A stretch of 10,596 nucleotides of DNA from an uncultured Bacillaceae bacterium (GTDB lineage Bacteria > Bacillota > Bacilli > Bacillales > Caldibacillaceae), in NCBI GenBank assembly GCA_937934645.1, contig CALGYZ010000096.1:1-10596 (forward strand), written 5' to 3'. Both the position numbers and the translations under genes were made by a program. Below are positions 7,233 through 10,596 of this stretch, in pieces. How positions within the stretch are numbered: position 1 is the stretch's first letter; each line of letters opens with the position of its first letter. Below the pieces are notes generated by a model. The model was not told the DNA's origin. It ran no database searches and was given only the letters and a program-made list of their open reading frames with translations.

Positions 7233-7592
7233 ATGGATTATATATATTTATCGCAAATGGAATTTTATGGTTTTCACGGGGTGTTGCCTGAGGAAAAAAA
7301 ACTCGGCCAACGCTTTATAGTGGATGTAAAATTGCAATTGGATTTAAAAAAAGCAGGAAAAACCGACCGGTTGGAAGAATCGGTAAATTATGCGGATGTT
7401 TTTGAAACATGTAAAGAAGTTGTTGAAGGAAGAACATTTAATTTAATTGAGACAGTTGCAGAAAACATTGCCGATGAACTTTTAAGCCGCTTTAAGAAAA
7501 TACAAATTTGCACCGTGAAGGTAATTAAGCCTGATCCTCCGATTTCCGGACATTATCAATCGGTTGCGGTGGAGATAACGAGACAAAGGTAA
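7233..7592 (+). CDS. folB: Dihydroneopterin aldolase
   Basis: A 119-residue enzyme that cleaves 7,8-dihydroneopterin to 6-hydroxymethyl-7,8-dihydropterin and glycolaldehyde, upstream of FolK in folate synthesis; family members form octamers. Residues matching the catalytic set of the Staphylococcus aureus enzyme are E21 in LPEEKKLGQRF, Y53 in VNYADVF and K99 in VKVIKP. The C-terminal DPPISGHYQSVAVEI (101-115) is characteristic. Length is standard. The ATG at 7233 is preceded by GGGGAAAG, only a moderate ribosome site. Its TAA (7590-7592) shares a base with a possible upstream ATG of folK, showing tight coupling. An out-of-frame ATG at 7211 leads only to a short frame and is not used. Confidence 0.96.
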   Translation: MDYIYLSQMEFYGFHGVLPEEKKLGQRFIVDVKLQLDLKKAGKTDRLEESVNYADVFETCKEVVEGRTFNLIETVAENIADELLSRFKKIQICTVKVIKPDPPISGHYQSVAVEITRQR

Positions 7593-7621
7593 TGGAATAC
7601 ATGTTGCAGGAAGATGATAAA

Positions 7622-8143
7622 ATGAAACACAGAGCTTTTCTTTCCCTGGGATCGAATATAGGAAACAGAGAATTTTATTTGCAACAGGCTTTGAAACAAT
7701 TAATCGAAAATAAGATTTACGTGACAGATTTTTCTTCCGTTTACGAAACGAACCCTGTCGGTGTGGAAGGACAAAATGATTATTTAAATATGGTCGTTGA
7801 AGTTCATACGGATTACGGTCCCCGTGAATTACTGGAGAAATGTTTGTCCATTGAAAAGGAACTCGGACGGGAAAGGGTTGTTCACTGGGGTCCCAGGACA
7901 ATAGACATCGACATTATTTTATACGATGATTTGATTATGGATTCAGAAGATCTTATCATTCCTCATCCGCGTATGCAGGAACGGGGGTTTGTGCTTATTC
8001 CCCTGGCAGAAATTGACCATTCTGTTCACCTCCCCGGTTTAAACAAAACCGCCGGGGAACTTGTGGAAACTATTTCTAAAGAAGGTGTTCGGTTATGGAA
8101 GCGGAAATCTGGGGAAGACGTATCCGTGCTTTTCGGAAGTTAA
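7622..8143 (+). CDS. folK: 2-amino-4-hydroxy-6-hydroxymethyldihydropteridine diphosphokinase
   Basis: A 173-residue kinase (HPPK) that transfers diphosphate from ATP to 6-hydroxymethyl-dihydropterin, producing the substrate used by FolP. The N-terminal SLGSNIGNR, middle YETNPVG and WGPRTIDIDIILYDD (with the two magnesium-binding Asp in DID) and later IPHPRMQERGFVLIPLAEI are all present in order. Starts are possible at 7592 (overlapping the folB stop), 7601 and 7622. I chose 7622 because CAGGAAG lies 8 bases before it and MKHRAFLSLGSN matches the family N-terminus; starting at 7592 would add 10 residues. The last 49 bases overlap yazB in another frame, which also happens in B. subtilis. Confidence 0.95.
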   Translation: MKHRAFLSLGSNIGNREFYLQQALKQLIENKIYVTDFSSVYETNPVGVEGQNDYLNMVVEVHTDYGPRELLEKCLSIEKELGRERVVHWGPRTIDIDIILYDDLIMDSEDLIIPHPRMQERGFVLIPLAEIDHSVHLPGLNKTAGELVETISKEGVRLWKRKSGEDVSVLFGS

Positions 8144-8313
8144 AACGTTTTACGCAAAAGGAGTTGGCGGAAGAATTAGGCATATCCGTATCGGTGTTGG
8201 GTGAGATTGAAAGAGGATCCAGATGTCCATCTGACGAATTAATCCGGGATATATCAAAAAAGCTGAATATCCGGGTGGATGAATTAGCCTCGTTGAAAAT
8301 AGGAAAGCATTAG
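8095..8313 (+). CDS. yazB: Small HTH (Cro/CI-type) protein, YazB-like
   Basis: A 72-residue protein that is essentially one helix-turn-helix domain of the HTH_3 / XRE type. Helix 2 is QKELAEELGI (21-30) and the recognition region is SVSVLGEIERGSRCPS (31-46). There is no second domain for ligand binding or oligomerisation. It starts with ATG at 8095 inside the 3' end of folK, preceded by GAAGGTG (8081-8087) with 7 bases of spacing. Overlap in a different frame suggests translational coupling to folK. Position matches yazB of B. subtilis, whose function I do not know. DNA targets cannot be read from the sequence; the palindrome in the nearby lysS leader is one testable candidate. Confidence 0.85.
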   Translation: MEAEIWGRRIRAFRKLKRFTQKELAEELGISVSVLGEIERGSRCPSDELIRDISKKLNIRVDELASLKIGKH

Positions 8314-8464
8314 TAAAATCGGACAGGAGGATCGGGCTTATTTTAACCTATAATATTCTCCCTCGCCCTTTGTCCGGTGCCGGGAGTCCGTTCCGCTTCC
8401 CGTAATCAGCGGTATACACGTTTTTCCCTGTAAAAATCCTGTAAATATATTATTCTGGCCAAGT
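8314..8464 (+). other. Non-coding gap at the dusB position; possible decayed dusB start
   Basis: In B. subtilis dusB (tRNA-dihydrouridine synthase B) sits between yazB and lysS. Here no long frame exists. A perfect AGGAGG (8325-8330) lies 12 bases after the yazB stop but has no ATG, GTG or TTG at a usable distance; an ATT is at 8340. The frame from that ATT runs to a TAA at 8403 and contains PRPLSGAGSPFRF, which resembles the conserved DusB N-terminal APMAGVCNSAFRL segment. A weak fold CGGACA (8320-8325) / TGTCCG (8371-8376) encloses the AGGAGG. The rest, including 8403-8464, shows nothing recognisable. The remnant reading is inference. Confidence 0.3.
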
Positions 8465-8493
8465 TTGACAATGGTTTGCGGATTCCCTATAAT
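8465..8493 (+). promoter_or_regulatory. Consensus sigma-A promoter for lysS
   Basis: TTGACA (8465-8470), a 17-base spacer and TATAAT (8488-8493): both hexamers and the spacing are exact consensus. The likely transcription start is G8500, 7 bases after the -10, giving a leader of about 115 bases before lysS. An exact-consensus promoter is uncommon for a tRNA synthetase gene and suggests control after initiation or by a repressor. Confidence 0.85.
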
Positions 8494-8505
8494 GAGTTTG
8501 GAGCA

Positions 8506-8536
8506 TTATACTGCCAGTATAAAACTGGCAGTTTTT
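8506..8536 (+). promoter_or_regulatory. lysS leader hairpin: terminator-like stem plus overlapping 17-bp palindrome
   Basis: ACTGCCAGT (8510-8518) pairs perfectly with ACTGGCAGT (8524-8532) across an ATAAA loop, and five T residues (8532-8536) follow, so it looks like an intrinsic terminator. It begins only about 10 bases after the predicted start G8500. Overlapping it is the perfect palindrome TTATACTGCCAGTATAA (8506-8522), which as RNA forms a 7-bp hairpin with a GCC loop and as DNA looks like an operator. The two RNA hairpins cannot form together. It could be an attenuator, an operator, a 5' mRNA stabiliser, or the terminator of the folate operon. Confidence 0.6.
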
Positions 8537-8614
8537 CATATTTATGGATTTTCTTCTGAATATTGATGATATAGCATTCGAACAGTTGAATTTTTTTAAT
8601 GGAGATGATCATAT

Positions 8615-10099
8615 ATGAGCCTAGAAGAACTAAATGATCAAATTATTGTCCGCAGGCAAAAAATGGAACAATTGCGGGAAAAAGGTATTGATCCATTTGG
8701 AAAGCGCTTTGAAAGAACGCATAGTGCAAAAGACCTGATTGATGCCTATGGTGAGAAGGAAAAAGAAGTATTGGAAGAACAAGAAATCCCCGTAAAATTA
8801 GCCGGACGTATCATGACAAAAAGAGGAAAGGGTAAAGCCGGGTTTGCCCATATCCAGGACCGGTCGGGGCAAATTCAAATTTATGTTCGGAAAGATGATG
8901 TTGGTGACGAACAGTATGAACTCTTCCAATCTGCTGATTTAGGAGATATTGTCGGCGTTCATGGTACCGTTTTTAAAACTCGGGTCGGCGAGCTGTCCAT
9001 TAAAGTAGATGACTTTCAAATACTAACAAAAGCGCTTCGTCCACTTCCGGATAAATACCATGGATTAAAAGATATTGAGCAACGGTACCGTCAGCGTTAT
9101 CTTGATTTAATCGTGAATCCGGAAAGTAAAGAAACATTTATTTTGCGGACAAAAATCATTCAATCGATCCGCCGTTATTTAGACAATAAAGGATTTTTGG
9201 AAGTCGAGACTCCGGTCATGCATGCAATTCCCGGGGGAGCTGCGGCACGTCCGTTTATTACCCATCATAATGCTCTCGACATGGAATTGTATTTACGTAT
9301 TGCCCTGGAGTTACATTTGAAACGCCTTATTGTTGGCGGGTTGGAAAAAGTTTATGAACTTGGCCGGGTATTTCGTAATGAAGGTGTTTCGACAAGGCAT
9401 AATCCGGAATTTACAATGCTAGAGATTTATGAAGCTTATGCGGATTTCAATGATGTCATGGACCTGACAGAAGACTTGATTGCCCATGTAGCTGAAGATG
9501 TGTTGGGAACAACCAAAATCCAATACGGCGAATATGAAGTCGACCTGACTCCGAAATGGAAAAGAATTCATATGGTAGATGCCATTAAAGAGTATGTCGG
9601 CGTAGACTTTTGGAAAGAAATGAGCCTGGAAGAGGCGCGGAATCTGGCGAAAGAATATGATATAGAAATAGAAGATCATATGGAAGTAGGCCATATTATT
9701 AATGAGTTTTTCGAACAAAAAGTAGAAGAAAAACTAATACAACCGACATTTGTATACGGACATCCGGTAGAAATATCACCGCTTGCAAAGAAAAATCCGG
9801 AAGATCCCCGGTTTACAGACCGATTTGAGCTATTCATTGTCGCGCGTGAACATGCAAATGCGTTTACGGAACTGAATGATCCGATTGATCAGCGTGAAAG
9901 ATTTGAAGCTCAAATGAGAGAACGGAGTAAAGGTAATGAGGAAGCACACTTAATGGATGAAGAATTTATTGAAGCCCTGGAATACGGTATGCCGCCGACG
10001 GGCGGATTAGGTATCGGAATTGACCGTTTAGTTATGTTGTTAACAAACTCGCCGTCGATCCGCGACGTATTACTGTTCCCGTTAATGCGGCACCGTTAA
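8615..10099 (+). CDS. lysS: Lysyl-tRNA synthetase, class II
   Basis: A 494-residue cytoplasmic enzyme that charges tRNA-Lys with lysine. The N-terminal OB-fold anticodon-binding domain spans about 60-140 (IPVKLAGRIMTKRGKGKAGF onward). The class II catalytic core shows motif 1 around 183-201 (ending FLEVETPVM), motif 2 at about 251-272 with FRNE (253-256) and RHNPEFTMLE, and motif 3 at 464-488 with GIGIDR (466-471). Length matches bacterial LysRS. The ATG at 8615 follows GGAGATGA (8601-8608). It has its own strong promoter and hairpin leader, and ends in a strong terminator, so it appears to be a single-gene unit. lysS directly before an rrn operon is the conserved Bacillus arrangement. Confidence 0.97.
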   Translation: MSLEELNDQIIVRRQKMEQLREKGIDPFGKRFERTHSAKDLIDAYGEKEKEVLEEQEIPVKLAGRIMTKRGKGKAGFAHIQDRSGQIQIYVRKDDVGDEQYELFQSADLGDIVGVHGTVFKTRVGELSIKVDDFQILTKALRPLPDKYHGLKDIEQRYRQRYLDLIVNPESKETFILRTKIIQSIRRYLDNKGFLEVETPVMHAIPGGAAARPFITHHNALDMELYLRIALELHLKRLIVGGLEKVYELGRVFRNEGVSTRHNPEFTMLEIYEAYADFNDVMDLTEDLIAHVAEDVLGTTKIQYGEYEVDLTPKWKRIHMVDAIKEYVGVDFWKEMSLEEARNLAKEYDIEIEDHMEVGHIINEFFEQKVEEKLIQPTFVYGHPVEISPLAKKNPEDPRFTDRFELFIVAREHANAFTELNDPIDQRERFEAQMRERSKGNEEAHLMDEEFIEALEYGMPPTGGLGIGIDRLVMLLTNSPSIRDVLLFPLMRHR

Positions 10100-10102
10100 T
10101 TA

Positions 10103-10146
10103 GAATAAAAAGACTGTTTCTTATATAAGAAACAGTCTTTTTATTC
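10103..10146 (+). terminator. Perfectly palindromic terminator after lysS
   Basis: A perfect 44-base palindrome with 22-base arms, starting 4 bases after the lysS stop. The core is AAAAAGACTGTTTCTTAT (10107-10124) and its exact complement (10125-10142), with five T residues at 10138-10142 forming the U tract. The A run at the 5' side makes it equally able to stop transcription on the opposite strand. It insulates lysS from the rRNA operon. Confidence 0.93.
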
Positions 10147-10338
10147 CTCTACTTCTATTTTTATATCATCCGATCATGGGTAACCTATTAGTATATTTTC
10201 GAGAGTATCAAAATGAATGCCGGTAAAACTGCTGTGAATTCAGACAGGCCGGACAGAAAAAACAGGTGATCATAAAGAACCGGATAATCTGCGTTCATTT
10301 AATTTGAGTTGTTAAAACAAAAAAGTTATAAAAAAGGG
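10147..10338 (+). other. Non-coding spacer upstream of the rRNA promoters
   Basis: No gene is supported here. The longest ATG frame (10213) has only 18 codons and no proper Shine-Dalgarno. The last part (10311-10337) is very A/T-rich and could serve as an UP element for the first rRNA promoter. Nothing else is recognisable. Confidence 0.6.
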
Positions 10339-10367
10339 TTGCAACAAATCGAAGTTCGTGGTAAATT
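10339..10367 (+). promoter_or_regulatory. rRNA operon promoter 1 (distal)
   Basis: TTGCAA (10339-10344), a 17-base spacer and TAAATT (10362-10367), with an extended -10 TG at 10359-10360. G10375 is the likely start. It is the weakest of the three by consensus, but the spacing and the A/T-rich upstream tract are good. Confidence 0.6.
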
Positions 10368-10404
10368 AATATTTGTCTTCAGAAAGAATGTTATTTTAAA
10401 AAAG

Positions 10405-10433
10405 TTGACTATTTCATATCGATATGCTATCAT
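10405..10433 (+). promoter_or_regulatory. rRNA operon promoter 2
   Basis: TTGACT (10405-10410), a 17-base spacer and TATCAT (10428-10433). Likely start G10439. An A/T tract (10390-10403) lies directly upstream, as in strong rrn promoters with UP elements. Confidence 0.8.
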
Positions 10434-10467
10434 ACATTGAGCAAACAGATATGAAACAAAAAATAAG

Positions 10468-10496
10468 TTGACATTATGGAATTTATTTAATACAAT
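10468..10496 (+). promoter_or_regulatory. rRNA operon promoter 3 (proximal)
   Basis: TTGACA (10468-10473), a 17-base spacer and TACAAT (10491-10496). Likely start G10503, about 70 bases before 16S rRNA. An A-rich tract (10454-10466) precedes the -35. In B. subtilis rrn promoters starting with G are tuned by GTP supply, so the G at this position is informative. Confidence 0.85.
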
Positions 10497-10502
10497 ATTC
10501 TA

Positions 10503-10571
10503 GTCGCTAAAAAATATTTGAACCTTGAAAACTGAACAAGGCAAAGCGTTTGATAGTCAGAGCAATCAAAC
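10503..10571 (+). other. rRNA leader (antitermination-like box and pre-16S hairpin)
   Basis: The segment TTGAACCTTGAAAACTGAAC (10518-10537) is the conserved Bacillus rrn leader sequence, which resembles a boxA-type antitermination site. CCTTG (10523-10527) can pair with CAAGG (10537-10541). Closer to 16S, GTTTGAT (10548-10554) pairs perfectly with ATCAAAC (10565-10571) across a 10-base loop, ending directly against the mature 16S 5' end. These elements are transcribed and removed during processing. Confidence 0.75.
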
Positions 10572-10572
10572 T

Positions 10573-10596
10573 TTTTTGGAGAGTTTGATCCTGGCT
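10573..10596 (+). rRNA. rrs: 16S ribosomal RNA, 5' end (continues beyond window)
   Basis: GGAGAGTTTGATCCTGGCT (10578-10596) is the universal bacterial 16S 5' sequence, the site of the standard 27F primer. The mature 5' end should lie about five bases earlier by comparison with E. coli and B. subtilis, so 10573 is approximate. Only the first ~24 bases are in the window. Confidence 0.96.

Noticed and set aside
7592..7621. Upstream folK start overlapping the folB stop
   Set aside because: Not excluded, but it lacks a well-placed Shine-Dalgarno, and the extra ten residues are not seen in FolK relatives I recall; 7622 fits better.
8349..8354. TATAAT in the yazB-lysS gap as a promoter
   Set aside because: No -35 at 16-18 bases and no extended -10; the consensus promoter at 8465-8493 explains lysS expression.
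10213..10269. 18-codon frame upstream of the rRNA promoters
   Set aside because: No good ribosome site, no recognisable sequence, and chance length.

Overview
The window is an ordinary chromosomal stretch from a low-GC Gram-positive bacterium, almost certainly a member of the Bacillaceae. The gene order tilS-hpt-ftsH-coaX-hslO-cysK-folP-folB-folK-yazB-lysS followed by a 16S rRNA gene matches the well-known Bacillus subtilis region just before an rrn operon. All genes lie on the + strand, Shine-Dalgarno sites are strong, two genes start with TTG, and the promoters look like vegetative sigma-A promoters. I cannot name the genus from the sequence alone.

Layout: the 3' third of tilS (tRNA-Ile lysidine synthetase) is cut by the left edge. 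It is followed by hpt (purine salvage), then ftsH (membrane AAA+ zinc protease) with its own promoter and a strong terminator at 3233-3261. Next come coaX (type III pantothenate kinase) and hslO (Hsp33 redox chaperone). cysK (cysteine synthase) has its own consensus-like promoter, a candidate CymR-type operator and a two-tier terminator. A compact folate cluster follows: folP, folB, folK, and the small HTH gene yazB, which overlaps folK. lysS then has an unusually good promoter at 8465-8493 followed at once by a hairpin, and ends in a 44-bp perfect palindromic terminator. The right end holds three evenly spaced promoters, an rRNA leader, and the first ~24 bases of 16S rRNA.

Compared with the B. 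subtilis order, three things are absent here: the yacD gene between hslO and cysK; pabB, pabA and pabC between cysK and folP; and dusB between yazB and lysS. The pab loss matters functionally, because folP consumes p-aminobenzoate, so the pab genes must sit elsewhere or the cell must import the compound. At the dusB site there is a perfect AGGAGG with no start codon, and a short reading frame faintly like the DusB N-terminus.

I found no mobile element, CRISPR array, tRNA or novel protein system. The most interesting signals are regulatory: the lysS leader with two mutually exclusive hairpins that include a 17-bp perfect palindrome, the triple rrn promoter array with 64-bp periodicity, and the leader-versus-16S pairing at the right edge.
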